Positions 33,826-42,791 are shown, numbered from the stretch's first letter. The stretch: 64,000 nucleotides of DNA from Butyrivibrio sp. (GCA_015056585.1 SVFZ01000026.1:1-64000), one strand, 5' to 3'. Numbers and translations are program-made. Notes: a model not told the origin generated them from the sequence alone.

Positions 33826-34202
33826 CTGTTAAACTCTTCAGACAAGAGATCTGATAGTTCTGCTGGCTGCATCGTGCAGCATCTACCGATATACGCTTCA
33901 TTAACTTCACCCAGGCTGCATTCCTCCTGGTCCTTCATTACTGTGATCCCCTCATTTATCATCAGGGTTAATCCGAAGATCATTGTTTCAATGACATAAT
34001 GGTCAAATATCAGCTGTATTCTTCCATCTTCATCCCTTATAATATTTCCCTCTTCATCTGTCCTTGGTTTTGCTCCAAGAATGTCCCTTTCAAATTGTGC
34101 TACGCTCATCTTCTCCTGTATTTTTGACAATACAAACAGGTCGCAATAGTATGGCAGCTTCTCACCATTTATTTCAACTTCTTTAAGTGCTATCTTTCTC
34201 AT
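33768..34202 (-). CDS. Tail assembly chaperone (G-like)
   Basis: A 144-residue protein between the major tail protein and the tape measure, the invariant position of the G chaperone. It has a beta strand-rich start (RKIALKEVEINGEKLPYYCD) and a helical remainder with CSLGEVNEAYIGRC. Its last ~18 codons overlap the -1 frame extension. Confidence 0.85.
   Translation of the reverse strand: MRKIALKEVEINGEKLPYYCDLFVLSKIQEKMSVAQFERDILGAKPRTDEEGNIIRDEDGRIQLIFDHYVIETMIFGLTLMINEGITVMKDQEECSLGEVNEAYIGRCCTMQPAELSDLLSEEFNRCFAVKKNQTTENQKTKTQ
33805..33813 (-). promoter_or_regulatory. Programmed -1 ribosomal frameshift site (A9 tract)
   Basis: On the minus strand GCTGTA is followed by nine adenines; the zero frame reads GTA AAA AAA AAT and the -1 frame reads TGT AAA AAA AAA TCA. 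A-AAA-AAA is a strong bacterial slippery heptamer. The two ORFs are in exactly the right relative frame. Confidence 0.88.
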
Positions 34203-34212
34203 ATGGTCCTTT

Positions 34213-34250
34213 CCAAAAAGCTCCGGGAAGCAATGCGCTTCCCGGAGCTT
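34213..34250 (-). terminator. Strong intrinsic terminator after the major tail protein
   Basis: AAGCTCCGGGAAGC and GCTTCCCGGAGCTT form a perfect 14-bp stem with a 5-nt loop, followed by TTTTTGG on the minus strand, 19 bp after the major tail protein stop and before the chaperone gene. It probably trims late transcription so that tail tube subunit is made in excess. Confidence 0.85.
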
Positions 34251-34268
34251 ATGATCTGAGCATCAACA

Positions 34269-34829
34269 TCATGCGCTGATGTCTGAAATATTAAGATACT
34301 CTTTTACAAAGTTCTCGGCTGCTGCCTCTGTATCGAATGGAATGACAATCTTCCACTCATCGTCAGCATTTGTGATGGCCTTACCTTCGATGGTAGGAGT
34401 CTTAAACTCAAGGTTTTCTCCCTTGGTTGCGTACTCTTCAGCTCCTGCAGAAAACTTTGCTGTTGTAAGGATGTTTGCAGTGAAAACTTTTCTTCCATCG
34501 TCTTTCTCAGGAGTAACCCAGCCAACACCGACATAGTTACCCTCGTCATTGCCCTTGTATGTTATCTTACCAGTCGCTTCTTCTACAGTATGGCCGAACA
34601 TAGTAGACTCTGCCTTGGATGGAAGTGTTGTTACTCCCAAAGTCACTGTCGCATCCTTGAAGTTCTTCTCGTACTCAACCTGCTGATCATCTCCATAAAG
34701 AGATCCTTCAACATAGTTTGGAGTGATGTTGAGGCTTACACCATGAGAGCACTTGAAGCCCTCAGAATATACGCCTGTACTCCTGTCAAGCTTTGCAACG
34801 TATGGAAACCTGAATCCAATTTTTGCCAT
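34269..34829 (-). CDS. Major tail protein (tail tube subunit)
   Basis: A 186-residue, beta-rich protein of the size and position of siphovirus tube subunits (MAKIGFRFPYVAKLD ... YLNISDISA). Motifs such as YVEGSLYGDDQQVEYEKNF occur in the phi13/TP901-type major tail family. Followed by a strong terminator. Confidence 0.88.
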   Translation of the reverse strand: MAKIGFRFPYVAKLDRSTGVYSEGFKCSHGVSLNITPNYVEGSLYGDDQQVEYEKNFKDATVTLGVTTLPSKAESTMFGHTVEEATGKITYKGNDEGNYVGVGWVTPEKDDGRKVFTANILTTAKFSAGAEEYATKGENLEFKTPTIEGKAITNADDEWKIVIPFDTEAAAENFVKEYLNISDISA

Positions 34830-34833
34830 CGAT

Positions 34834-35193
34834 TTATACCTCCCTGAAATTAGTGATGTTCACGACAAAAGCCGTGTGTCTTTTGGTTACTTCGAGATTG
34901 GTCTTGCTGGTGTACGTCTCAAGCCAGCTCCTTGTAGATGTTAGCTCTCCGAGCGTTTCCAGATAATTCCTGATCTCGTGTTTTAGTGTCATGTAGTTAT
35001 AGTCTTTAGGTGTGTAAAGATTCACCTGGATGATTGCAGTGTCCTCCAGAGGCCTGTCGTCTCCATACAGCGAAGGACTCTCATCATTGTATGAATATGT
35101 GATGTATATTTCTTTTTTTCCCTCATATAGATCCGGGCTTACAGGAACATTCAGCATAGGACCAAGTGCCTGTATAAGAGTATTTGCATTCAT
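34834..35193 (-). CDS. Tail terminator / tail completion protein
   Basis: A 119-residue protein between the HK97 gp10-like protein and the tail tube, where the tail terminator (gpU-like) is found. The pattern of an N-terminal helix (NTLIQALGPMLNVPV) and a four-stranded sheet (IYITYSYND, AIIQVNLYTP) fits that fold. Overlaps the neighbour by 1 bp. Confidence 0.75.
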   Translation of the reverse strand: MNANTLIQALGPMLNVPVSPDLYEGKKEIYITYSYNDESPSLYGDDRPLEDTAIIQVNLYTPKDYNYMTLKHEIRNYLETLGELTSTRSWLETYTSKTNLEVTKRHTAFVVNITNFREV

Positions 35194-35624
35194 TATTCTG
35201 CTCCTATCAGTTCGTTGTATTTCTGCTGCATTCTTTCTTCAATCTGGCTCTGATACATACTTGTGGCTCTGTCTATCCAGGGCCTTGGAGCTTGTCTTCC
35301 AGAGACTCCATACTCCAGCCATATTGCCTTAAGCGCATTTGAAACCGGGTACTTCCTTTTACCCCGATTGAATGTGTGCTGGCTATATCCCTTTGGAACA
35401 ATGTTCACGATATATGCACCATTCTTGCAATGTTTAGGGTTTGTTTTCTTGATTGAATTTACAAGCTCGGAATCTCCTTCGTGCTGGATCACAGACCTTA
35501 AAGTCTTTTTGGTAGCATCCTCTAATAGAGGCGCAACGTCTTTCAGCAATTCAGGAGCAAGTTTCTCAAAAGATGTATCAAGAAACTTATCCAGAATACT
35601 TTCAGTCATGTCAAATTCAAACAT
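35193..35624 (-). CDS. HK97 gp10-like head-tail joining protein
   Basis: A 143-residue basic protein with the typical hallmarks of this family: an N-terminal helix (LDKFLDTSFEKLAPELLK), a NGAYIVNIVPKG strand and W/Y-rich C-terminal RPWIDRATSMYQSQIEERM. Likely the neck protein HK97 gp10. Single-base overlaps on both sides. Confidence 0.82.
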   Translation of the reverse strand: MFEFDMTESILDKFLDTSFEKLAPELLKDVAPLLEDATKKTLRSVIQHEGDSELVNSIKKTNPKHCKNGAYIVNIVPKGYSQHTFNRGKRKYPVSNALKAIWLEYGVSGRQAPRPWIDRATSMYQSQIEERMQQKYNELIGAE

Positions 35625-35956
35625 TACGACTCCACCTCCAGAGCATCAATCTTCACAGTCTCGTTTTTATGCATGACATTATCTACAAAAGTTATGATGT
35701 AAGGTGCTCCATCATACACTATTCTGAACTCTTTGGCCTTAACAGCATCCAGAGTCTTATGCCACCTCATAGTGAAGCGCACAGTTGTATCCGACTGGAC
35801 CTGTGCAGCATTCCACCTCTCTGTACCAGACAGATTATTGATATAAGCATAATTGGAATAGTAGTCTTCCCACTCCTGTAGAGGAAAGCCTTCTGCATCC
35901 TGCTCATGAGACCTGCGCTGTATTGTTATCAGTTTATTGTAAGCTCCTGCATTCAT
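35624..35956 (-). CDS. Head-tail adaptor (head closure, SPP1 gp16-like)
   Basis: A 110-residue beta-barrel-type head closure protein: NAGAYNKLITIQRRS at the start and IVYDGAPYIITFVDNV late are typical of the Phage_H_T_join family. It seals the portal and connector after packaging. Confidence 0.82.
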   Translation of the reverse strand: MNAGAYNKLITIQRRSHEQDAEGFPLQEWEDYYSNYAYINNLSGTERWNAAQVQSDTTVRFTMRWHKTLDAVKAKEFRIVYDGAPYIITFVDNVMHKNETVKIDALEVES

Positions 35957-36288
35957 ACTTTTTCTCCAGGTAAAAAATTAAACTGGTGTAAGGACAGGAT
36001 GCTTTCGGCTACCCTGTTGACATCTGACTTGTTTACAGAGTACTGCCTGTTATCATACATATCTGAAACAAGCACCATTACAGCATCTGTTATATCCTCG
36101 TAATCATCCAGCTTTCGGCCGTTACTGTCCGGCTCATCAACGCCATTAATACCGGTCCTCCCCTTTACATAAGCGATTGCAGCATCCAAAAGCAGCTGAA
36201 CGTGATTTTTCTCATCACTGCTTAACGCTTCTGGCTTTTCCCTTAGATGAACCAGTACTTTTTCTACTGTTATTTCGCTTACCAGCAT
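35953..36288 (-). CDS. Head-tail connector (HK97 gp6-like)
   Basis: A 111-residue helical protein (VEKVLVHLREKPEALSSDEK ... AVMVLVSDMYDNRQYS), matching the small gp6/gp15-type adaptor that docks under the portal. It overlaps the upstream gene by 74 bp in another frame. Confidence 0.85.
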   Translation of the reverse strand: MLVSEITVEKVLVHLREKPEALSSDEKNHVQLLLDAAIAYVKGRTGINGVDEPDSNGRKLDDYEDITDAVMVLVSDMYDNRQYSVNKSDVNRVAESILSLHQFNFLPGEKV

Positions 36289-36508
36289 CTTTTACCTCTT
36301 TCTCTGCTTTGGGCTCTTTTACCTTCTCTTCACCCTCGCCGGTATGTTCGTCTTTCCGTTGCGACGTCGCAACAGGTTCCGGCTTAAACTCCTCTGCATA
36401 CCTGGCTTTTATCAGGTCCTTTGCGACAGCATCGGGGAAGTTTTTTACTTCCCCTGCTGAACCACAAAAGTTAATGCCTGCAAAGCTTCTCAAGCATTTA
36501 ACTTTCAT
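36215..36508 (-). CDS. Small capsid-locus protein with charged tail, unknown
   Basis: A 97-residue protein. Residues ~1-42 form a compact domain (KVKCLRSFAGINFCGSAGE) seen after major capsid genes in many Gram-positive phages; the rest is a highly charged tail (Lys/Glu then Lys/Arg/Ser). Start 36508 has AAGGAGG 5 nt upstream. A 16-bp palindrome (36358-36373) lies inside the gene and encodes part of EPVATSQ. Confidence 0.65.
   Translation of the reverse strand: MKVKCLRSFAGINFCGSAGEVKNFPDAVAKDLIKARYAEEFKPEPVATSQRKDEHTGEGEEKVKEPKAEKEVKDAGKRNNSRKSTGSSKGKARSVKQ
36358..36373. repeat. 16-bp palindrome GTTGCGACGTCGCAAC, copy 1
   Basis: Perfect palindrome within the capsid-locus small gene, identical to copies at 48985 and 54591. 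See finding on the three-site palindrome. Confidence 0.9.
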
Positions 36509-36518
36509 AAGCACCTCC

Positions 36519-37697
36519 TTAAGCGGATACGCTTGAGTTCATCTTAAGAACTGCTACAGCCTGCTGATTTACGATCTTGGCATCTGCATCAATCCATGCA
36601 ACGATGCCGAGAGCGTGCTGTGTAGCATACTTCTCTCTGAGGATCTGTACGGAGTCCTCGATACACTTTGTAGAAAGACCTTCCGCAGCATTTACATAAA
36701 AGATCGCAGGTTCTCCAGCTTCAAGAGCAGGACACTGATCTGTTGTGTAAACAGGCTTTCCAAGAATGGTGCCTGAGAATCCCTGAGTGATGTCATCGTT
36801 AAACAGATACCTCTGATTGCCGTCCTTAAGAAGCTTAACAGCTGTAAGTGTTTCAGGTGCCATGACAAAGTATGCCCCTGCCTGATAAACACTCTTAAGC
36901 TTATCCTTAAGCATAATCAGCTCATCAGCGGTTACTGCTGTTGCAGATTTTGACTTAAGGATCTGTGTGGCATTTGAAAGGCCGGTAATTTTTCCGTTGG
37001 TTCCTACAAGGATTTCTCTGTCCATGAAAAGAGCAACGCTTGTAGCAATCTTGGCAACAACGAAATCAACAAGATCAATGTCTGTGCTATTAAGCAGTGA
37101 GATTGAGATCTTGGCCAGTACCCCTGCAAGGAAGTCCTGAAGATCCACTGTTAACAGTTTTGTACTCTTGGCCTCAAGCTCGTTGAACTCATCTGCGTAA
37201 GCAACTGTAAGATTGTCATTGCTCTCATCGACATAAGGAACTGCAACTGTACCCTTGATGTCGTATCTTGTTGCATCCTTGAAAAGAGGAGAAATGTCCT
37301 TAACCTTATCAATGATCCTCTTCATGATGGTTCTGGGGATAACAGCACCGTTGTCACCCTTGGTGATGTTGCTGTCAGCTCTTTCCCTGATAATGTTAGC
37401 GAAGGCTCTGACTTCCATAGCCTCTACGTCATCCTCATTGCCGGAATCTTCCTGTTTGGTCATCTTAAGACTCTTGGCTCTCTGAAGCATCTCCAGAGTA
37501 TTGTCGATTGACTGAATCTTTTTCTCAGTCTCCTCAAACTGCTGGTTCTCCTCATCGGTGAAAGCTCTCTTTTCCATCTCGATGGAATTTGTCATGCTCT
37601 CCATAGACTCAAGAAGCTCAGCTCTCTGCTCCTCAAGGCTCTTCTCGTTTGCAAGTGCTCTAAGCTGTAATTTCTTGAAAACTTCTGATCTTTTCAT
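36519..37697 (-). CDS. Major capsid protein (HK97 fold)
   Basis: A 392-residue capsid subunit. Residues ~1-95 form the coiled-coil delta/scaffold domain removed during maturation; the remainder is the HK97 core with IRERADSNITKGDNGAVIPRT, the TVDLQDFLAG region and FSGTILGKPVYTTDQ near the A domain. Located directly after the prohead protease. Confidence 0.93.
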   Translation of the reverse strand: MKRSEVFKKLQLRALANEKSLEEQRAELLESMESMTNSIEMEKRAFTDEENQQFEETEKKIQSIDNTLEMLQRAKSLKMTKQEDSGNEDDVEAMEVRAFANIIRERADSNITKGDNGAVIPRTIMKRIIDKVKDISPLFKDATRYDIKGTVAVPYVDESNDNLTVAYADEFNELEAKSTKLLTVDLQDFLAGVLAKISISLLNSTDIDLVDFVVAKIATSVALFMDREILVGTNGKITGLSNATQILKSKSATAVTADELIMLKDKLKSVYQAGAYFVMAPETLTAVKLLKDGNQRYLFNDDITQGFSGTILGKPVYTTDQCPALEAGEPAIFYVNAAEGLSTKCIEDSVQILREKYATQHALGIVAWIDADAKIVNQQAVAVLKMNSSVSA

Positions 37698-37702
37698 CCT
37701 TT

Positions 37703-38374
37703 TTATCTCCTTAATCTGTTAATAGTGTCGTGGTACCTGGTGTAGTCCACTTCTGTTTCGGGTTCCTCTTTGACCTGTTCAGGAGCTTTAGTTTCATCTT
37801 CAGCTCTTTCTTCAGGCTTTTTATCAGGAGTATCTGATGTGTAACTGATGACATCATTATCAAAGGCTCTGAGAAGAATTTCTTTCTTCTCCTCGGCTCT
37901 TGAATGAATACTTGTTCCTGCATATACGGGAGTCATAGTATCATCAATGATTGAAACTTCCTCAAGCTCCAGTTCCGTTACAACCGATCTTTCAACATGA
38001 TTAGAGTAGTCATAATCTGTCTTGGAATCCAGATAGTAGAAACCAAAGCTCCATCCTGAAAGTCTTTTAGCTCGTGCGAGCTCAATAACTTCAGCGTCTG
38101 TGATGATAACGTTGGCATGAAGCCCTATGTTGTCCTCTTCAAGCTTTAAATTGGTGTTGGTGTCTCCCAGCAGGCGTGCCTCATTATGATTAAGGAGACA
38201 CTTTACCGGCTTGTCCTCACCGCGCTTGTTCAGTGCTACAGCAAAGGCTCCGGGCTGTATCTGCTCAACAAATTCGTTTCCGTATTCGTCCCTGATACGC
38301 CTTGAATCTCTCCCAACTGCATTGACATAGCCGTCAATTTCAACCGAGCCATCAGCTCTTATCTGTACCTTCAT
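37703..38374 (-). CDS. Prohead serine protease (HK97 family, S78-like)
   Basis: A 223-residue maturation protease. Catalytic elements: His in CLLNHNEARLLG (~60) and Ser in KRLSGWSFGFYYLD (~108), followed by the conserved ELEEVSIIDDTMTPVY strand. The C-terminal ~60 residues are charged and dispensable-looking. ATG 38374 is preferred because AAAGGAG has proper spacing there; the start overlaps the portal gene. Confidence 0.9.
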   Translation of the reverse strand: MKVQIRADGSVEIDGYVNAVGRDSRRIRDEYGNEFVEQIQPGAFAVALNKRGEDKPVKCLLNHNEARLLGDTNTNLKLEEDNIGLHANVIITDAEVIELARAKRLSGWSFGFYYLDSKTDYDYSNHVERSVVTELELEEVSIIDDTMTPVYAGTSIHSRAEEKKEILLRAFDNDVISYTSDTPDKKPEERAEDETKAPEQVKEEPETEVDYTRYHDTINRLRR

Positions 38375-39755
38375 CGTCATTCTCCTTTCCGTTGGCTTTG
38401 TCCGTCACTTCCAGAGCCTGATTTATCGCAGGATCTGATGGGTTATTCCCATCGGTTCCGACCGGTAAATCGCCTCCGTTGCTCTCTTCCATTGCCTCCT
38501 TGATGTTATATCCTTTCCCCATGTTAGGGGTGAATATCGCTCCGGTTTCAGGATTGTAGAGAACATCCTGAAGACCAAGTTTAATAAATGGAATATCAAG
38601 AGCAGGCAGGTTTTCACTCTTTCTGATATCGTCTATCTGAAGGAATCCTGTCTTGTATGCAGTCGCGTATGCGTCATACCTTGTCTTGATATCACCCTGA
38701 GTCAGCTCTTTTGTATCAAAAGCCCAGAAATACTCTTTCTTTTCTTTCTCCAATAAAAAATCCCTATTGAGAGACTTACAGAAAGCCTCCAGTATAGGGA
38801 TAATACAGAACTGTATAAATCTAAGCTTATCCTGGTCTGTTGCAGTCCCGGAAACCATGTTCGGAGGGACATTAAAGAGTTTACAGATGTCAACAGCGTT
38901 TGTTTTCTTGTTCTCATTGAGCTGAAGTTCCAGTGATGTCTCGCTTGTTTCCTTGAACTTGATACCATTATTCAGGATGATTACATTTTCATTTTCATCC
39001 TGGTATAGCAGATTGAAACTTTTCTTGAGATCATCGATTGCTTCCTGCGACAGCACTCTTTCTGACTCAAGGAAACCTCTCTTATTTCCACCCTTATTCA
39101 CCTGCTTCCCTTCGAATTTAAGGCTCTTATATGCAGTCATAAGGATCTCTCTGTTTTCCTGAATAATCGTTTTTCCATAAAAGCCGTTCTTGGTGCGCCT
39201 TACAATTTTGATAAAATTGTGAGGCTTATACACTTTGCCACCACAAATAATCTCATAGTCTTTGAAAATCGGATCTTCAGAATATCTGAAGCTTACCTCC
39301 TCGGGCTTTACATAATTCAGCGAGGTAAATTTAGTACCGGACTTTCCGATAAATGCATATCCGCCTTTATCTGTGAGATAGTCATATATGATTGCCTTTT
39401 TAAAGTCAGCTCCGGTCAGAGTATCCTTTGTATCAACATTGATAAGGGCTACTCTCTCATCATCTGTAACCTTTTCTATAGAGTCGCCGCTTTTTTTGTA
39501 AAGGTAGACCGGAAGTGATGATATAGTATCGCATATGAGGTTGACACATCCTGCAAAAGCTGGCACGTTCATAGCCTTATCAAGCGTCATAAACTCTGTG
39601 CTTAAAAAAGCTCTTAGGAGAGTTTCTGCCAATTCAACACTGTTCTGGTCTGGGCTTTTAGTGTTTTCTACACTGGTTTCAACAACCTCTGTGTTCTCTG
39701 CTCTCTCCATTATTTCTGTGTTATCTTCTTTTTTCCTGTTGAATAGTAATCCCAT
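38352..39755 (-). CDS. Portal protein (HK97 family)
   Basis: A 467-residue dodecameric portal subunit. Typical features include the N-terminal VPAFAGCVNLICDTISSLPVYLY segment (~64-86), the clip/stem region, FNVPPNMVSG (~285) and the C-terminal wing ending in an acidic tail. Located 1 bp after TerL, before the protease, as expected. Confidence 0.93.
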   Translation of the reverse strand: MGLLFNRKKEDNTEIMERAENTEVVETSVENTKSPDQNSVELAETLLRAFLSTEFMTLDKAMNVPAFAGCVNLICDTISSLPVYLYKKSGDSIEKVTDDERVALINVDTKDTLTGADFKKAIIYDYLTDKGGYAFIGKSGTKFTSLNYVKPEEVSFRYSEDPIFKDYEIICGGKVYKPHNFIKIVRRTKNGFYGKTIIQENREILMTAYKSLKFEGKQVNKGGNKRGFLESERVLSQEAIDDLKKSFNLLYQDENENVIILNNGIKFKETSETSLELQLNENKKTNAVDICKLFNVPPNMVSGTATDQDKLRFIQFCIIPILEAFCKSLNRDFLLEKEKKEYFWAFDTKELTQGDIKTRYDAYATAYKTGFLQIDDIRKSENLPALDIPFIKLGLQDVLYNPETGAIFTPNMGKGYNIKEAMEESNGGDLPVGTDGNNPSDPAINQALEVTDKANGKENDDEGTDKS

Positions 39756-39756
39756 G

Positions 39757-41445
39757 TCATCCCACCTGTACTACAAAGCTGCCATATAACAGCTCCTGCT
39801 GAAGCAGATAGATTGCATTTATCAGAGCCACAACCATATCCACCTTGCCTGTAGATTTCTTTTTGTTAACGTATTTATTTAGATTTGTATCTTCTGTACA
39901 TCTCGCATTCTGGAAATTGATCTCCAGGAGACGGTTTTCATCATATTGAAACTTCTGACTTAAAGCTGCTTCTTTGAGGAGTTTTGTTGGTGCGTGAAGA
40001 GTAGAGCTGTGCTGCTTAATTTCTACACATTCATATCCAACACCTTCCAGCTTCTGGACTGTCGAGATAGCATTCCATCTGTCATATCCGACCTGCACCA
40101 CCGTAACACCAAATTGTTTTTCAAGGCCTGTTATGTACCTTTCCACCTCTGCGTAATCAATTACCTCTTCTCCGCATGGAGTACAGCACCCATCTTCAGA
40201 TAGCTTCTTATAGTCCACATTTTCTTTGTCCGTCTTTATGTCTATCCGGCCTTCTGGTAAAAAGCCCATTACCCTGGCATATATGGTCCCATTTTCTTCC
40301 GTGACCATTGCAACAGAAGTATTATCCTCTGATAATGACAGATCAAGGCCAATCCATACCCTCCTGCCTTTCCACCAACTGTCGCTCTTTTTTCTTTTGC
40401 AGAGCTTTACTTTCTGGATGTCTATATATCCCTCTACTCCAAGCCCTTTGTATAAAATATTGCAGTGCTTACACAGGAAGTTTTCTCTCTTGTTCTCGTA
40501 GAGAATGGCTTTGGTTCGCTGTTTTTTGAGTTCTTCAAAGATATACTCATGTGTAACTGCTACAGGATTAGCCTGATAAAGTATCCTGTCCTCTTTCATC
40601 CAGGCGTCACCCTGGCTGATCTCTTCATCCGGCTCATACAGGAGTGAAAAGTACCGCTCATCAGGCAATAACTCATCAAGGACCTTCTTTGCGTAGTCAA
40701 TTTCATCCTGCATTGCATTCAGATCCTTTGGATACTGAGTGCTTATTATAATCCCCAGCTTATTATGGAGCGTAATCTGGGATGATCTCATGGCCTCGAT
40801 GGGATATGCGTCAAGAGCTCCTGCCTCATCTGCCAGAAAAGCATTTGCAAGCTTTCCATCCATCCTGTCTTCAGAGTATGCAAGTGGTGTATACTCGTTT
40901 TCATTAAGGTTGCAGATAATATTACTACGAAGGACCTTGAAAGCCGGTTCCAGCTCGTCACAAAGAGCTGGGCTGCTCTTGATGATCTTTCTTATTGCCA
41001 GTTTAAGCTCTGATGAAAGAGCAAGATCCGGTGCCACAGAAAAGAATCTTGAGAAATCCGGTTCTGTGAGCATCAGTAATATGAAAATGACTGCACTGTT
41101 GAACGTCTTAAAGTTCTTTCTGGCTATCTCCAGAAGTGCAGTCACATAAAATCTTTCTTCGCTTCCTTTGCATTTTGTACAAAGCGTGGCTATGATGAGG
41201 AACCAAGCATACGGCTCAAGCCCTTCGTATATCGGACAGTGCAGATCTGGGTGGATAATGATCTTTAGCAGCCTTTCAATCTTGGCCACACTCTCCATGC
41301 CTACCACTGCTCTCTCATTGAGGCCGTCTGCAATGTTAAGCCATTTCTCACATTGCTTTTTTACGTATTTTGGAACCTTGCCCTCCGTCTCAGATAAGGC
41401 CCATTCAGCATATTGGTATGCCTTGTTATCTTTGATATTAGCCAC
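39757..41445 (-). CDS. Terminase large subunit
   Basis: A 562-residue packaging motor. ATPase domain: adenine-binding region YAWFLIIATLCTK, Walker A as EIARKNFKTFNSA (~110) with Phe at the usual Gly, Walker B AFLADEAGALD (~205). Nuclease domain begins at VWIGLDLSLSEDNTS (~345) with metal-binding Asp, and ends with VDMVVALINAIYL. It starts at a GTG with GGAGG 6 nt upstream and overlaps TerS by 8 bp. Confidence 0.94.
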   Translation of the reverse strand: MANIKDNKAYQYAEWALSETEGKVPKYVKKQCEKWLNIADGLNERAVVGMESVAKIERLLKIIIHPDLHCPIYEGLEPYAWFLIIATLCTKCKGSEERFYVTALLEIARKNFKTFNSAVIFILLMLTEPDFSRFFSVAPDLALSSELKLAIRKIIKSSPALCDELEPAFKVLRSNIICNLNENEYTPLAYSEDRMDGKLANAFLADEAGALDAYPIEAMRSSQITLHNKLGIIISTQYPKDLNAMQDEIDYAKKVLDELLPDERYFSLLYEPDEEISQGDAWMKEDRILYQANPVAVTHEYIFEELKKQRTKAILYENKRENFLCKHCNILYKGLGVEGYIDIQKVKLCKRKKSDSWWKGRRVWIGLDLSLSEDNTSVAMVTEENGTIYARVMGFLPEGRIDIKTDKENVDYKKLSEDGCCTPCGEEVIDYAEVERYITGLEKQFGVTVVQVGYDRWNAISTVQKLEGVGYECVEIKQHSSTLHAPTKLLKEAALSQKFQYDENRLLEINFQNARCTEDTNLNKYVNKKKSTGKVDMVVALINAIYLLQQELLYGSFVVQVG

Positions 41446-41971
41446 CCAAAGCCTCCCTCAGTGCGCTGGTCTTGGTCTCAGGAGTTTTAGGTATGCTCCG
41501 CAGTGCTGAAGCTATAGTCATGCAGCTTTCTTTCTCTATGGAAAAGAGCTGCTGCCTCTTTGCCTTCAGCTGCTTATCAATCTCCAGTATCGTTGCCTGA
41601 ATAGTTTCTGCTGCCTCAGCATATTCTTTAAAGTTCGAATAATCATCTCTGCTCTGCCGAAGCTCTTCAAGCAGCTCCTCCGACATCATCCTGGAATTTT
41701 CCAGCCGGTGAACCTCCGACGAGATCACAGCATACCTGTTTACTACAGCGCTGTATAACAGATCATCCTTGCCGATAGCCTTCATCATCTTCCTGGTGCT
41801 CTGGAAGATCTTATGGGCAACAGTGTCCTTCTTGACAGCAGGATCTTCTTTCATTGGAAAGCCTGATATTGTCTCCGCTTCCTTTGCGCTCCGATGAGCA
41901 AGCTCTTTCTTGGTACGGTGAGCCTTGCCCTCAATCGCTATTAACTTTGCAGGTTTTGACGGTCTGGCCAT
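41438..41971 (-). CDS. Terminase small subunit (P27-like)
   Basis: A 177-residue protein whose N-terminal basic segment (ARPSKPAKLIAIEGKAHRTKKELAHR) and central helical region are typical of P27-family small terminases that recognise packaging DNA. It is the first gene of the late operon and overlaps TerL. Confidence 0.85.
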   Translation of the reverse strand: MARPSKPAKLIAIEGKAHRTKKELAHRSAKEAETISGFPMKEDPAVKKDTVAHKIFQSTRKMMKAIGKDDLLYSAVVNRYAVISSEVHRLENSRMMSEELLEELRQSRDDYSNFKEYAEAAETIQATILEIDKQLKAKRQQLFSIEKESCMTIASALRSIPKTPETKTSALREALGG

Positions 41972-42138
41972 TTTGTACCTCTTTTTATATAAAAACTATT
42001 TTATTTTATATATACGCGCCCGAAAAAATCTCATTTTGGGAATTTTTTGTGTATATATGGCGGCTGTCGGTGTGGAAATCGTTAAAAATAACAGGCGCTT
42101 TGATAACCGGGGGACTTTCAGCACGACAGGCGACTTTC
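41972..42138. other. Candidate cos/packaging region and late promoter area
   Basis: A 167-bp gene-free gap between the HNH nuclease gene and terS, where cos sites of HK97-type Gram-positive phages are found. It contains AT-rich blocks around a CGCGCCCG stretch near 42015. I see no decisive motif; the call rests on position. Confidence 0.3.
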
Positions 42139-42519
42139 TCATCGTTTGTTTTTCTTTTTAATAATATCCTTGAGTATGCCTATGGGCACCCTGCCACCCT
42201 CTGCCATCTCATGATGAATTTCACATAAAGTAATAAGATTATCATCATCAAATGCTTTTGTTTCATCATCTTCAATCTTTACAATGTGATGAACACTCAA
42301 GCCCTCTGTCTGGTAGTGGTTTCTGGTCCCTTCATAATCGATCAGGCATAGCTGACAAAGATAATTGTCTCTTGCTTTTATGCTCTCCCTCTTCCGCTGC
42401 CACATTGAAGTGCTACGGATGCTGCCAGCTTTCGTTTCTCTTTTGCGCGGTTTAGGTTTCTTCCCACAATCAAAGCCTCGATCATGTATACGGCCGCAAT
42501 AGGGACAGGCTTTAAGCAT
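42139..42519 (-). CDS. HNH endonuclease next to terminase
   Basis: A 126-residue nuclease. An N-terminal zinc motif (CPYCGRIHDRGFDC) precedes the HNH core: CQLC, LSVHHIVKI (~85), NLITLCEIHHEMAE (~104). HNH proteins beside terS/terL assist cos cleavage and packaging in many HK97-like phages. Confidence 0.92.
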   Translation of the reverse strand: MLKACPYCGRIHDRGFDCGKKPKPRKRETKAGSIRSTSMWQRKRESIKARDNYLCQLCLIDYEGTRNHYQTEGLSVHHIVKIEDDETKAFDDDNLITLCEIHHEMAEGGRVPIGILKDIIKKKNKR

Positions 42520-42614
42520 GGCATAAAAAAGAGACAGATGTTTCTCTCACCTGTCCCTCATCTCCTTATTTTTCTTTGTATCATATTAACACAGAAACAT
42601 GTACTGTGATTCCC

Positions 42615-42791
42615 TTATTTTTTTCTTCCCAATTTTAAGAACCACTGGAACCAAGCAATTATTCCAATCAGTAAGAGTATCGCTGCAATTGCAAGAATGA
42701 ACACTCCAAAAGCATACTGTCCAATCATTATAGAGAACACTCCAAATATCACCAACAGTAACATATATCCGATGATCTTAACGAATGCCAT
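42615..42791 (-). CDS. Small two-helix membrane protein
   Basis: A 58-residue protein, almost entirely two hydrophobic helices with a GRKK end. Start 42791 (MAFVKIIG) has AGGAGG 8 nt upstream. Function unknown; it lies between HicB and the packaging genes. Confidence 0.6.
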   Translation of the reverse strand: MAFVKIIGYMLLLVIFGVFSIMIGQYAFGVFILAIAAILLLIGIIAWFQWFLKLGRKK

